64,000 bases of DNA from Batillaria attramentaria (GCA_018292915.2 JACVVK020000326.1:504501-568500), one strand, 5' to 3'. Numbered from the stretch's first letter, positions 1 through 11,453 are shown. Translations and numbers: made by a program. Notes: generated by a model from the letters alone, not told the origin.

Positions 1-341
1 GAGAGAGGCACCGCAGTAATTACAAAAGAAGTGTGTGTTGAGAGAGGCACCGCAGTAATTACAAAAGAAGTGTGTGTTGAGAGAGGCACCGCAGTAATTA
101 CAAAAGAAGTGTGTGTTGAGAGAGGCGCTGCAGTAATTACAAAAGAAGTGTGTGTTGAGAGAGGCGCTGCAGTAATTACAAAAGAAGTGTGTGTTGAGAG
201 AGGCACCGCAGTAATTACAAAAGAAGTGTGTGTTGAGAGAGGCACCGCAGTAATTACAAAAGAAGTGTGTGTTGAGAGAGGCACTGCAGTAATTACAAAA
301 GAAGTGTGTGTTGAGAGAGGCACTGCAGTAATTACAAAAGG
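1..341. repeat. 39-bp minisatellite, nine units, cut by window edge
   Basis: Units start at 1, 40, 79, 118, 157, 196, 235, 274 and 313; the last is partial. They are nearly identical. The main variation is at one codon-sized site (ACC, GCT or ACT) after GAGAGAGGC. The period is a multiple of three and one + frame stays open through the array to a TAA at 418-420, reading CVERGTAVITKEV per unit. The array continues left of the window, so it may be the end of a repeat-containing exon or simply a non-coding minisatellite. No known protein was recognised. Confidence 0.9.
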
Positions 342-1596
342 AGCTGCGAAAGAGCGAATAAGTTGTGTGTACGGAGACAGGGAACTGGCACAACAGGGCA
401 ACACGCTGCGTAGCGTCTAAACAATAATACTAAATAATAATAAATGGTATATGTAGGGCACAATTCTTTTGAGTAAAACTCAATCCACGGATCACTCACC
501 GACACTCACGCACATTTTACAAAGATGGACAGACATACACCGGTGAACCCGACTAGTTACACAGGAAATTACTGGAAGGCTTTGCAATAAAGGGACGTTT
601 TAGGATTGCTCTTAAAAACAGACAGTGTAAGCGCATTTCTCAGATTCCCAGGCAATAGGTTGGTGCGACAAAACTGAAAGAGCGCTCGCCGAAAGATTTC
701 AAGTTGCGCTTGGGCGTTTTGAGAAGACTCCCAGACGACGACTGGAGGGTTCGCGACGGTTGGTAGGTGACGAGAGAAGCCAACAAGAAGCAACAGGCTG
801 ATCTCAAAACGATCTAACATGCTGAACTGGTTACACTCTTCTCGTACCAATGTGAGGCCACAGGTAAAATATAATGTTGGCAATACGAGGGAGTGCATTA
901 CGAACAGATACAGCACATGGCTGTACATACTACAGAAAATACTCGCATTGGGCAATCAAAAAATCTGTCTCCACTGACTGATACCAAGTTTATCATTCAA
1001 CTCAATCAGTGTCTTTCACGGACACTCCTAAATTTGATTAGAACAGCAAAAGCATCCACTAAACGAAGAAAAAAACAAAACAAAACAAAAATCGGTTTTA
1101 CATAACATCCACCATCAAAACTGTTTAAAACAACAACAACAACAACAACAACAACAAACCCAACATCTGTCGACCACCCGTAAAGGTGTACAAACCAAGG
1201 CACTTGCAGCATTCGGACACTCCACTATTTCTACGGACTGCCCTACGTCAAGAGCCCAGAGGAATGCCCCTCCCCAACCGCCACCCCTTCCCCCGTTCCA
1301 TCACCACCTAAGACCCCTTAATTATCACCGCATCCCCCGGCCACCCAACTTCTAGTTTCAATTGTCTACAGCTGATGAACGTAAGAAGCGGAGGTCAGCA
1401 AAAGACAGCTTGGAGTCGACAATGGGCCTGACAAGTGTTTCGCTCAATGTAGTTTCAAACACAGCAGTGCACTACTACAACTATGTACACATCATGAAGC
1501 AAGGAGTTTTTCCAGTGACTACTGATGTAGACTTTGGTATAAGCAGATTTATTTCGTTGTACTGGAGGAAGTAAAGAAAAAATGTTTGAGTATAAC
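342..1596. other. Intergenic, no gene recognised
   Basis: No exon with family-level similarity was seen on either strand. The stretch holds a short CAA-repeat tract near 1131-1157 and C-rich sequence near 1260-1340. Confidence 0.5.
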
Positions 1597-1658
1597 AAAT
1601 AAAAGCGACATAAAAAGGACAGAAACCACTTAACTTTCACAAAGGACGGCGCGGGTCA

Positions 1659-1684
1659 ACGTTTCGGCTTTCGCCTTCCTCAGG
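1659..1684 (-). ncRNA. Hammerhead-like core motif in PLE terminal region (candidate)
   Basis: The minus strand reads CTGAGGA, then a GGC/GCC stem closed by a GAAA tetraloop, then GAAACG. This resembles the CUGANGA / stem II / GAAA layout of hammerhead ribozymes, which are known in PLE terminal repeats. An extra A precedes the stem and no good stem I was found, so this is only a candidate. Confidence 0.25.
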
Positions 1685-1799
1685 ACACAAACAAATGGGA
1701 CATAACTTCAACAAACACAAGGTAACTCTGTTGACATACTGACATACACAGCGCGAAATCAACAACAACAACAACAACAATAACAACAACAACAAACAA

Positions 1800-2563
1800 T
1801 GGGGGAGAAAAGAATAGAAAAGAATAGGAAAAAACCCAAAAAAAAAACATCACAACACCCATCCTTTGGTGACAGAAGACCATGGACTGTGTTTGAAAAA
1901 AAGGTGGAGGAGAAAAGAACAGAAAAGAATAGTAAACACATCACAGCACCCATCCTTTGGTGACAGAAGACCATGGACTGTGTGTGAAAAAAAGTGGAGG
2001 AGAAAAGAACAGTAAAGAACAGAAAAGAATTGTAGAAACATCATAACACCCATCCTTAGGTGACAGAAGACCATGGACTGTGTGTGATAAAAAGGTGGAG
2101 GAGAAAAGAACAGAAAAGAATAGTAAAAACATCACAACACCCATCCTTTGGTGACAGAAGACCATGGACTGTGTGTGAAAATAAAGGTGGAGGAGAAAAG
2201 AACAGAAAAGAATTGTAGAAACATCACAACACCCATCCTTAGGTGACAGAAGACCATGGACTGTGTGTGAAAAAAAAGGTGAGGGAGAAAAGAACAGAAA
2301 AGAATTGTAAAAAGATCACAACACCCATCCTTTTGTGACAGAAGACCATGGACTGTGTGTCAAAAAAAAACTAAGTTGGGGGAGATAAGAACAGAAAAGA
2401 ATTGTAAAAAGATCACAACACCCATCCTTTGTTGACAGAAGACCATGAACTGTGTGTGAAAAAACAAAGGTGGAGGAGAAAAGAACAGAAAAGAATTGTA
2501 GAAACGTCACAACACCCATCCTTTGGTGACAGAAGACCATGGACTGTGTGTGAAAAATGTTTG
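1800..2563. repeat. About 92-bp tandem array of the PLE 3' end, eight units
   Basis: Each unit contains CACCCATCC followed by TGACAGAAGACCATGGACTG and a purine-rich stretch. Units recur roughly every 91-99 bp. The same unit is present once or twice in PLE copy 2, so the array is part of the element and has expanded here. Confidence 0.88.
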
Positions 2564-2574
2564 TGAGGGTTAGA

Positions 2575-3374
2575 CTATGGTTTTTCGTTTATACCACCCG
2601 GGGTCTGGCTTCCCAGGCTCTGAATGATGTGTGACTCCATATCTCGTCTGTCTGTGGCGACGCCGTGCATAAGCCTCGGGCCCGTGACTGTCATGTTTGA
2701 GATGGAATGGCCTGCAGTGTTGAAATACACGGTAACAGGTTTCATTCTGTTGTGTTTGGTGTCAGCGATGTGTTCTGCAAAGCGTGTTGCCAGGCTACGT
2801 CTAGTTTCCCCAACATACAGTTTGTGACATGCGGTACAGATGATGATGTAGATGATGTTGATGCTGTAGCATGTGAAATAGCGTTTGATGGTCATGTTTC
2901 CTTTAGGACCCTTAACAGAAGTGACTGTTGAGATATGGGAGCAAGTCTTGCAATCGTGTTTTCTGCATGGAGTTGTACCAGGGGATAGGGGTTGGTGGGG
3001 CCTGACACTGGCGCGAACCAGAAGGTCTCGTAAGTTAGTATCTGTCTTGTAAGCAACAAGAGATGGGGTGTGGAAGGTATGTCTAACTGTGCAACTCTTC
3101 GACAGAATATGTCAGTTGGACATGATGATCCGTTTGACTGGCAGAACGTGAGGATGGGATAGAATGGAGAAAACAGGTCGTTCCTGGGAAACTGTACTGG
3201 TACCACTGGAAGAGGTGAGCAGGGTGTTAGGACTGTGCCGTGTTGTAGCTCTCAAAAGAGCTGCATCGATGATGGTTTGGGGATAGCCCATGTTTATGGA
3301 GAATTGTGACATTTCAGCTGAGCGTTCCTGAAAATCCTCTGAATCTGAACAGTCTCTTAAGGCAAAGTCTCTTT
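2575..3374 (-). pseudogene. PLE RT C-terminus plus GIY-YIG endonuclease, broken
   Basis: Minus-strand reading gives an RT tail (RPVFSILSHPH, then NLRDLLVRASVRP), a Cys-rich linker (TPCRKHDCKTC) and a GIY-YIG domain. Recognisable GIY-YIG pieces are IIYIIICTACHKLYVGET, RSLATRFAEH and the catalytic-type Glu region RDMESHIIQ. The reading is in one frame except for a TGA at 3112-3114, which interrupts the RT thumb/linker region. PLEs use this protein to cut the target and copy their RNA at the nick. This copy is truncated and carries a nonsense codon, so it is a dead fragment. Confidence 0.82.
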
Positions 3375-3410
3375 CAGTTTGAGCATAAACAAGACGTACT
3401 TATCACATGT

Positions 3411-4338
3411 TCAATAAAAAAAAAAAATCAGTTCAAACAACCTTTGCAACGGCGGTTCACGATGTAGACTTTTCTCTCGGTTTACACTCTTGTCACTATG
3501 TAACTGCAGCAGCGGGGGAAACCCCAGATTACTGAACAATACAAGCAATGGAACAAGCCATTCTGTCAGTGACAACATGCAGTGATAGCCCATACCAAAC
3601 AAACTGGATTTCATGCCCCCCCCCCCCCCCCAAAAAAAAAAAAAAAAAAATAAAAAAAAATCAAGAAAATTACAAAGTGTACTCAGCCTTCTGTCGGTAC
3701 GTGTGAGTTTCGTCTGTCTTATCACCGTGGCAGAGTTTTGCTGTGCTTGTCACCAGGGACAATATCAGTGGCAGTATCCATGGCAGTATCCATCACAGTA
3801 TCCATCTCTGCATGTCACAGGGACTGGTCGTTGTTGGCATAAAGTATCCACCCACACACTAGCATCTTCTTCTTCAGAGACCTGAAATTAAAAGTGATTA
3901 CGTGTAAACATCAGTGACATCAGCGACAGATCATGAAGATTTAAAGTGGTGATTGTTACAAGAGTACCATATGGGAGGGGGGGGGGAGTTATTTCATAAG
4001 GCAAGGCACAATAAATAGAGGCATGGCTATGCCACAATCCAAAACAGCAGTAGGGTAGACCGTTAATCAACGTGGGAAGAGGGGGAGGGTTGATAGGTGT
4101 AATTCACAATGAAAGGAAGGGCATCAAAGAATGAATGAGATTTTTGACAAGACTCTACACAACAGGAAGCAAGAGTATCGAAAGTAGTGATTTCTGCATT
4201 AGACAAGACAAAGCAACAAAGCTGGATGGAGATATTTCAATATGGCAATGCATTACGGGGAGGAACTTCACATCAAGACACAAATTTACACAGCTACAAT
4301 CAGGGAAGGGCTAAGTGAACAATGGATGACCTCCTCGG
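3411..4338. other. Intergenic, low-complexity tracts only
   Basis: Contains a C-run followed by an A-run at about 3617-3660 and a short CAGTATCCAT repetition near 3770-3805. No gene was recognised. Confidence 0.5.
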
Positions 4339-4516
4339 GGTGGGTGGGTGGTTGTTTGGGGGTTTAACGTCCTTCTCCACCACATACGGGTGATATCAAA
4401 GACGGGGTAGCGATGAAAAAGTCAGCACAAATATTTGGCCCCAGCCGGGATACGAACTCACGACCCGAGCATTAGAAGTCCAACGCTCTACCATTCGGCC
4501 ACCCCGGCTCCCCGAA
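4339..4516 (-). mobile_element. SINE-A copy, minus strand
   Basis: tRNA-headed SINE. On the minus strand: A box near GGCCGAATGG, B box GTGAGTTCGTATCC, a conserved body (TTTGATATCACCCGTATG) and a GGACGTTAAAC-type 3' end with an A/C-rich tail. It is flanked by an 11-bp target-site duplication, GACCTCCTCGG, at 4328-4338 and 4517-4527. Confidence 0.9.
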
Positions 4517-5060
4517 GACCTCCTCGGACATCAGTACATTGTCCGGCACGCACCAACAGTATCGGCTATCAAAATAATGAAGCTACGTACCTCGCTACTG
4601 AACAGTCAGTGAAATCCTTCAGCAACCGCGTATTGGGCTGGGTGTCTGTCATAAACGTACTCCATTAGGTCAAGCTGAAAAACCACAACACGTTTCTGCA
4701 GAAGTGTCCGTCGGAACTATGGAGTCACAACATAATCAGCTGCAGTAGGTCACACAGCAATTAAGTCCAGTTTGAAAACTTAGGTTGAAAACACCGCAAA
4801 ACAGTTATCTTCTCGGTCTTCTTCTTGAACCTGGAAAGTTCGACAGTTCACGCGGGCTTTGAGGTCAGTTGAAACCCGTCACAACAAACCTTGACCTTCT
4901 TGCACGTGCTGCCCGCTAGTATCAAACCGCCCTGAGCTCCCAACACAATACACGACCGACAAACACGGGCGACTGAACACGCACATACATCATGTTCAAC
5001 GTGACATGCGTTCAAACATTGGGGGGGGGGGGGGGCTGATTGTCAGAGAGCATAATCAGT

Positions 5061-5229
5061 GGGGTGGGTGTTTGGGGGTTTAACGTCCTTTTCCACCACA
5101 TACGGGTGATATCAAAGACGGGGCAACGATGGAAAACCAGCACAAATATTTGACCCTAGCCGGGGTACGAACTCACGACCCGAGCATTAGAAGTCCAGCG
5201 CTCTACCATTCGGCTAACCCGGCTCCCCC
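5061..5229 (-). mobile_element. SINE-A copy, minus strand
   Basis: Full-length match to the SINE-A layout, with tRNA-like head, body and GTTTAACGTCC end in reverse orientation. A short GAGAGCA match flanks it and may be the target-site duplication. Confidence 0.88.
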
Positions 5230-5335
5230 GGAGAGCAGAAAGTGTTGCTGTACTCGCGTTATTTGAGAGTGGTAATAATAATGGTGATAATAATAATAAT
5301 AATAATCCAATTAATATATCCCAAATGTATATCCC

Positions 5336-5880
5336 AAAGACCAGCTGATCAATTCATATTTCTGAATTTTAGAATTGCATACATTAAGTTTTGTATTTTG
5401 TGGGCTTAACATTTCCAAAGCAGAGGGTGTGTGTGGGGGGGGGGGGGGGGGAAGCTGGAGTACCCGGAGAGAACCCCCGACGGTCGGCCAAAAAGAACGG
5501 TGTCATATACGAGAAAAATAATATTTCGCCTCGAGTGGGACTCGAATCTGACCAGGGCCCGTATGTAAAACTCGAGGTTAATTTAACCCACGGCTACGGG
5601 CCTAACCCAGACTAGGACAAAAGAAACCCAAACTAAAACTAAATAATAAAAAAAAGGAAGGAAAGAAAGAAAGACAGAAATCCTTCTATAACGGCATAGG
5701 CACCTTGCTGGAATGGACCCGCTTCCTGATTAAAAAAAAACAAAAAAACAACCCTAGACCTAGTTTAGTTCGAGATTAGACTCTAACCCGGGGCTAAACT
5801 TCTTAACCCCGACTTTTACATGCAGGCCGTGGTGACAAAGTCCTAACCCCCTAGACCACGCCGGTGTTGTAGTCTTTTGA
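5336..5880 (-). mobile_element. SINE-B copy split by a TIR element
   Basis: SINE-B sequence lies on both sides of an insertion: body from about 5336 to 5552 (AACATTTCCAAAGCAGAG, GAGAACCCCCGACGGTCGG, GAGTGGGACTCGAA) and head remnant at 5829-5880 (GTGGTGACAAAG, CCTAGACCACG). Compared with the complete minus copy at 51781-52172, the head is interrupted by the inverted-repeat element at 5553-5828, with loss of a few bases. Confidence 0.75.
5553..5828 (+). mobile_element. Non-autonomous TIR element (MITE-1), nested in SINE-B
   Basis: The ends are inverted repeats of about 28 bp with a few mismatches: CAGGGCCCGTATGT at the left and the imperfect complement ending at 5828. No transposase ORF is present. 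A second copy lies in the opposite orientation at 44009-44309. The two share an internal motif beside the TIR (ACGGCTACGGGCC here) and the segment around CACCTTGCTGGAATGG. Confidence 0.72.
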
Positions 5881-6005
5881 AGCGACAGAGCACCGGAACA
5901 ACGCCCGTCCATTTTTGTTTCACCCCCTGTGGTATACCTGAGTGGTTTAAGACTTGGGTTTTCCTACACACAGGCTTACACTTCTCTTTGGTTCCTACGA
6001 CAATT

Positions 6006-6193
6006 GGGGAGCCGGGGTGGCCGAATGGTAGAGCGTTGGACTTCTAATGCTCGGGTCGTGAGTTCGTATGGGGCCAAATATTTGTGCTGGCTTTTTCATC
6101 GCTACCCCGTCTTTGATATCACCCGTATGTGGTGGAAAAGGACGTTAACCCCCCCCCCCCCCCCCCCAAACACCCACCCCACCCAGCCTTCTG
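6006..6193 (+). mobile_element. SINE-A copy with damaged B box
   Basis: Standard SINE-A head and body. About 10 bases are missing right after GTGAGTTCGTAT, removing the second half of the B box, and the 3' part contains a C-run. Flanked by an 8-bp repeat, CGACAATT (5998-6005 and 6194-6201). Confidence 0.87.
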
Positions 6194-6680
6194 CGACAAT
6201 TAATTATAAGCACTCCAGAAGAGTTACGAAGCACGCATCACACTATTGATGCTCTACTTCAGTCCCCGTGACGTAAGAGTTTTCTACTGGGGATTCGAAC
6301 CCCGGACGGATTGTGTGTGCTCTTTCTCTCTCTGTCGTGATTTCCATGACAATAGCGGAAAGTGCTTTGTCCAAACACGCTAATGGAATATCTGGATTCG
6401 ATGGCACAAGGTTGCCATGGTAACGAACCTGCTTCCATATTTCACGGCACTTCTCCATGTGCTTCGGCCTGCACTCTACTTGCCATTAGTGACGTCATCT
6501 TCCTTACGTTCTTCAAAGAGTTGAATCAAATGTTTGAAATATTTTGCCTTTTTCTTTCTTTTTTCTTTTTGAAAAGTCATTTCAGATCACTTACATAATC
6601 TAATTTAAGTTAAAATAAATAATAATACTGAATACAGTTGATATAGCGCCTATCTGTTTTCTACGAAACACTCTTTGCGC

Positions 6681-6752
<72 letters not shown>

Positions 6753-7117
6753 AGTGCCGACGAAACAGTGGTCGGACTACAGCTCGAAAGCTTGCCTAAA
6801 AGAAATAGGTCTTTAAATTCTTAAATTGTTAAAGTTTCGTTTGAAAGCCTCAAAGCTGTGTGTTTTACTAGGCTGCTTACAAATCCGATCGCAATATAGG
6901 CACTAAGACATATTCGTTCAAAATTTTCAAGTACATTGTTCGTTCGTTTGTTTGTTTGTTTGTTTGTTTTCGCTTGGCATGGTGTTTCTTCCGACAGGTC
7001 AACTGTTTCCATTGAATTTCCAGGTGTTTAAAGCTTCGCTGCTGTGATAGTGGGCACATAGTTCAGTTTTCAATTTTTGTTTTTTGTATTGATTTGGTGA
7101 TATGTGTTGAACCACTA

Positions 7118-7118
<1 letters not shown>
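6194..7118. other. Intergenic, no gene recognised
   Basis: Includes a CT/CA tract at about 6680-6750 and short TTTG repeats near 6940-6970. Nothing protein-coding was recognised. Confidence 0.5.

Positions 7119-7202
<84 letters not shown>
7119..7202. repeat. CA dinucleotide microsatellite
   Basis: Uninterrupted CA repeat of about 84 bp. Confidence 0.97.
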
Positions 7203-7205
<3 letters not shown>

Positions 7206-7501
7206 CCATCGTCAGTTGCTTTAATACGCCTTCTCATTGACGTGAATACTATCGTTAAAAAGATCGGTTAGTCAGTCAGTCAGTCAGTAAATCACTCATT
7301 CCCTCCGTCACTTACTCACCCCCGATAACAGACCTCACCCATCATTCACTCCGTTATACAGTAATGTATCAAACATTAATCTTTCTAACCCAACCACCGA
7401 GACAAAATTTCCAACGGCTGTTACGTGATCAGTTGGTATCTTTGGTATCTGATCCGAGCCAACACACCAAAACAACGAAACTGGATGAATAAACACACAA
7501 C

Positions 7502-7502
<1 letters not shown>

Positions 7503-7542
<40 letters not shown>
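7503..7542. repeat. CT dinucleotide microsatellite
   Basis: Uninterrupted CT repeat. Confidence 0.95.
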
Positions 7543-7546
<4 letters not shown>

Positions 7547-8010
7547 TTACCACACACAAAAAATCCAGAATATATCAATTTTCCAAAGTGGGCAGACTTG
7601 TCACCAAAGTGATGACTTGAAAGCACAACCATGTTAGATTTCTTCATACGTTTTTGTCTTTTTCCAAAGACAAGACGATAGAATCGAAGGACGCATTTCG
7701 AGGACCGATTGATCAAAAATGTGGTTTCATAAACCGGAGAAGAAGAAGGAAAACAAAAAAAAGGGAGACTACTTCCTTTCTTTAGCAGACATGGCGGCGT
7801 CAAAGTGAAGACGATTGAACTCATCAGATAGGTCACTGCTGCGCAAAATTCTTTGTGTCTCTTTCTTCCCTTTGAGTAATTCTGCGACTTCTGTATCCCG
7901 CGATTATCGATTGGCGTGGCTTGTGGCGGTAGTTTGATGTCGGGGTAAGGGATCTCCTCCTTCCTGCAACAAACTGACGCTCACAGGGTGAAAATCGTAA
8001 CAATTTCTAG

Positions 8011-8012
<2 letters not shown>
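7543..8012. other. Intergenic, no gene recognised
   Basis: No coding or repeat-family match was seen in this stretch. Confidence 0.45.

Positions 8013-8081
<69 letters not shown>
8013..8081. repeat. GT dinucleotide microsatellite
   Basis: Uninterrupted GT repeat of about 69 bp. Confidence 0.97.
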
Positions 8082-8083
<2 letters not shown>

Positions 8084-8529
8084 GGGGTTTTGTTGTTGTA
8101 GTAGATTTTTGTACTTTCACATTTTAACACAAACAATGTAGGACAAGACAGAACGGACCAGAACAGATAGAATTAAAAAAAAACACTAAACTACGAATAA
8201 AAAAGGATGTGGTGACACAGCCACAAGGCAGACACCTAGTGTTTTCCTCCTCCCACACCGTCCACCCCCTCCCCCCCCCCCCCCCCAAAAAAAAAGCCTT
8301 AAAAAGGAGAAAACAAAACAAATCCCCCCCCCACACACACACAAGCTCCTCCCACTCCACCTCCATCCCACCCTCTCACCCCCCATCCCCCCCCCCCCCA
8401 AAAAAAAAGTAAACATTCTTTTTGTTTGTTTTTTGAAGTCATGTCCTAGCAACACCCTAATTGAGGAATAGTCTTTGTTTCTTGCTCGGCGCGAAGACTA
8501 ACCAGCTAACCAACCTAGCAACATCCGTT

Positions 8530-8692
8530 TCGATGCCGGGCTGCCCGTCGGAGGTTTCTCTCCGGGTTATCCTCCCCCAGCAAACTTGAAAAAAGGGATA
8601 GGTATTGTGTGGCGTTGCACCGCGGCGACGCGCTTCCACCGGGGGAAGCAGCCCGAATTTCCCGAAAGGGACAATAAAAAAAAAAAAAATCC
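8530..8692 (+). mobile_element. SINE-C fragment
   Basis: Shares GTTTCTCTCCGGG, GCACCG(C/T)GGCGACGCGCTTCC and the end GCCCGAATTTCCCGA plus GGGACAA and an A-run with the copies at 60815-61130 (+) and 17735-17960 (-). The A-run at the end is a retroposon-like tail. Confidence 0.75.
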
Positions 8693-8707
8693 TCCATTAG
8701 CCCTTCC

Positions 8708-8807
<100 letters not shown>

Positions 8808-8910
8808 TTACTTCTTAATATTAAAAATGTGCACCATTTAAATAGCCATTAAAATGTATCAAATATAAATTCATCACATTATATACACATTATATCAATA
8901 CATTATCACA

Positions 8911-9091
8911 GGGGGAGCCGGGGTGGCCGACTGGTAGAGCGTTGGACTTCTAATGCTCGGGTCGTGAGTTCGTATCCTGGCTGGGGCCAAATATTTGTGC
9001 TGGCTTTTTCATGGTTGCACCGTCTTTGATATCACCCGTATGTGGTGGAAAACCCATAAAGGACGTTAAACCCCCAAACACCCACCCGCCC
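8911..9091 (+). mobile_element. SINE-A copy with clean target-site duplication
   Basis: Complete SINE-A: head with A box and B box (GTGAGTTCGTATCCTGGC), body and GGACGTTAAAC end. Flanked by a 10-bp duplication, CATTATCACA, at 8901-8910 and 9092-9101. Confidence 0.93.
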
Positions 9092-9155
9092 CATTATCAC
9101 AGACTCCTCTGTTCGCGAAACCCGGTCCATATAATCACAGTAAAATCTGACATTC

Positions 9156-9201
<46 letters not shown>

Positions 9202-9456
9202 CATCCTCCACTTTCAGAAAATCAGCGAGCTGGTCCCAGCGAGCCCCAGTTAAGACGACGACCAGCCCCCAGGACGTACCAGAACTGGACTGACACCTCC
9301 TGCAATTCACGCCTGGTGCTCCTGCTCGAGACACGGCCGGGGCCCCGGCTGCCACACACCCCACGACAAGGGTCCTTGAGGCGATGGAGCTGTCCATTTT
9401 CTTGTCTTTCTTCTGTTTTTCTTTCTTCTGCTGGTGGCTTGATTAGCTTAACCTTT

Positions 9457-9460
<4 letters not shown>

Positions 9461-9500
<40 letters not shown>
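9461..9500. repeat. CT dinucleotide microsatellite
   Basis: Uninterrupted CT repeat. Confidence 0.95.
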
Positions 9501-9505
<5 letters not shown>

Positions 9506-9813
9506 ACAAAGCGCACATGATTTAACCTGATTTAACCCTTTTGAGAACAAGCAAGTTCCGCAGTAACTAAGTTTATATTGGTTTGGGTTGTGCCTTTCCC
9601 ACACGGTTACAAAGCTGACCTCGTTTCTTTCACGAGTTTTACAGTGTAGAGTAAAAACCCAGTTAAGTATACACGCGGCATAGCCAAACCACACAAGTAA
9701 ATCCGGTATTCCGTCACAGTTTTCTGTTGGGAACTTGAAACTGAAGCAACGAAGAATCCGATTATTTAGATACAAGAACAATCCAGATCCGCTAGTCAGA
9801 GATAATGAGAACC

Positions 9814-9847
9814 CACAGACGTATAGAGATAGATCTATACGTCTGTG
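9814..9847. repeat. 34-bp perfect hairpin between 9-bp direct repeats
   Basis: A 14-bp stem (CACAGACGTATAGA and its exact complement) with a 6-base loop. TGAGAACCC stands directly on each side, like a target-site duplication. It may be a minimal palindromic insertion. Confidence 0.8.
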
Positions 9848-9954
9848 TGAGAACCCCGCATCTCTCTCTCTCTCTCGCTGATTTTTTTTTTTTCATCATT
9901 ATTGTCGTGCGCGTGTATTGCCTATGTTTTTTTCTCTTGTTCTTTTTTTTATTT

Positions 9955-10061
9955 ATTAATTAGATAATCGTACTAGATGTACTTGGCAGGTAGGTATGAT
10001 AACTGACTGTTCAGTGTTAATTGACTCTACCGTTGTAAAATAAAGATTCATTGATTCATTG

Positions 10062-10098
<37 letters not shown>
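9955..10098 (+). repeat. Probable retroelement 3' tail followed by a CT tract
   Basis: AATAAA followed by repeated ATTGATTC units and then a CT repeat. This layout is typical of the 3' ends of LINE-type elements. No coding part is present. Confidence 0.35.
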
Positions 10099-10100
<2 letters not shown>

Positions 10101-10405
10101 AGGGACGAGGGATGAGTTGACAGAGGGGACGGGAGAAGGGAGAGATTTAGTTAATTTCGCTTCACATTTTTTTTTTTCACTTTTAGAGTTTTAGTGGGTA
10201 AGTCCTTAGCACAAGGCAAGTGTGAAAAAGTAGCTGCAATGTCAGTTATTTTCTACCGTTTGTGAAATGAAGCATTTATCGGTGTTACAGTCCGTGTCTG
10301 TCTTATTTCTTTTATTTGGGGGGGGGGGGGGTGATTGGATAATAGTAGTTTTAGCGACGGCACGTATGCAAATTGACAGTTTAAATTCCTTAACCTTTGT
10401 AAAAT

Positions 10406-10407
<2 letters not shown>

Positions 10408-10449
<42 letters not shown>
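10408..10449. repeat. GATT tetranucleotide repeat
   Basis: About ten GATT units, directly before a SINE-A 3' fragment. Confidence 0.93.
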
Positions 10450-10450
<1 letters not shown>

Positions 10451-10546
10451 GGCAAAATAATTGCACTGGCCTTTTTCTCGTTGCCACGTCTTTGATATCA
10501 CCCTTAAGTGGTGGAAAAGGACGTTAAACTCCCAACCCCCCAACCT
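10450..10546 (+). mobile_element. SINE-A 3' fragment
   Basis: Matches the SINE-A body and end (TTTGATATCACCCTTAAGTG, GGACGTTAAACTCCCAA). The tRNA-like head is absent. Confidence 0.82.
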
Positions 10547-11233
10547 CTCTCTCTCTCTCTCCCCCTCCCACTTGTGGACGTGGTGCATGTTAACCGTCTC
10601 CTTGTCCTCTTTTTGAACTGTTCCGTTACAAGGCGGAAAGAACTGCGCACGAAAAAGACAAAAGAAAAAAAAAAAAACAACAAAAAAAAACACCCTTAAT
10701 CAGGAGAATGGCGTTTCTTATCCAGCGTTTCCATCTTCAAAGTGTGGGGTGTGGGTGCCACTGAGTGCTTCTGCAAAATTTTGGGGCATTATTTGCGGGA
10801 TAAATCATACACACCGTAAAAAAAAAACAACAACAAAAAACGGCGGGAAACGACAAGTAAGAGTAGCAGCACCCATTGCCCTGTACACTGATTAACCCTT
10901 CCCTGCATCGTTGATTGTGGTCGATATGCACAAAACCCTTGAAGCTGAATTGGCTGGCAAGTTCATTTTTATATAGAGAATTTTGATTGTTGAAGTTTTA
11001 TTTTGTTTAACTATGGAGTGCTCACGACATTCTCTTTAACCCCGACCCTCTACACCCACCGCCTTCAACCCCCCTTCCCTCCCTCCCCCCCCCCCCCCAA
11101 AAAAAAATACACAAAACAAAACAAACAAACAAACATACAAATCCCAAACAAAAACAAACAAAAAACAACAAAAAAACAACATCAACCACCCACCCACCCA
11201 CCCCCCACACACAGACACACACAGACACACACA

Positions 11234-11234
<1 letters not shown>
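10547..11234. other. Intergenic, low-complexity sequence
   Basis: Contains A-rich and C-rich runs and no gene that could be recognised. Confidence 0.5.
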
Positions 11235-11299
<65 letters not shown>

Positions 11300-11370
11300 A
11301 CACACACACCACAAACACAAAAAAAGAAAAGAAAAGACCTCCCCCTCGCCTAAAAAAGGAGAAAAAACAA

Positions 11371-11452
<82 letters not shown>
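11235..11452. repeat. Two CA microsatellites in A/C-rich DNA
   Basis: CA runs at about 11235-11298 and 11372-11452, separated by A-rich sequence. The flanks are strongly strand-biased (almost no G on + for several hundred bases). Confidence 0.95.

Positions 11453-11453
<1 letters not shown>

Larger units (their letters stand above)
1597..3410 (-). mobile_element. Penelope-like retroelement copy 1, 5'-truncated
   Basis: On the minus strand this reads from the C-terminal part of a PLE reverse transcriptase, through a Cys-rich linker and a GIY-YIG endonuclease domain, into a tandem array and a terminal region (about 1597-1790) that recurs at the second PLE near 53.6-54.5 kb. The 5' (high-coordinate) end stops around 3410 beside an A-rich tract, so most of the RT is missing. 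The shared terminal sequence and shared array unit tie the two copies to one family. Confidence 0.8.
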
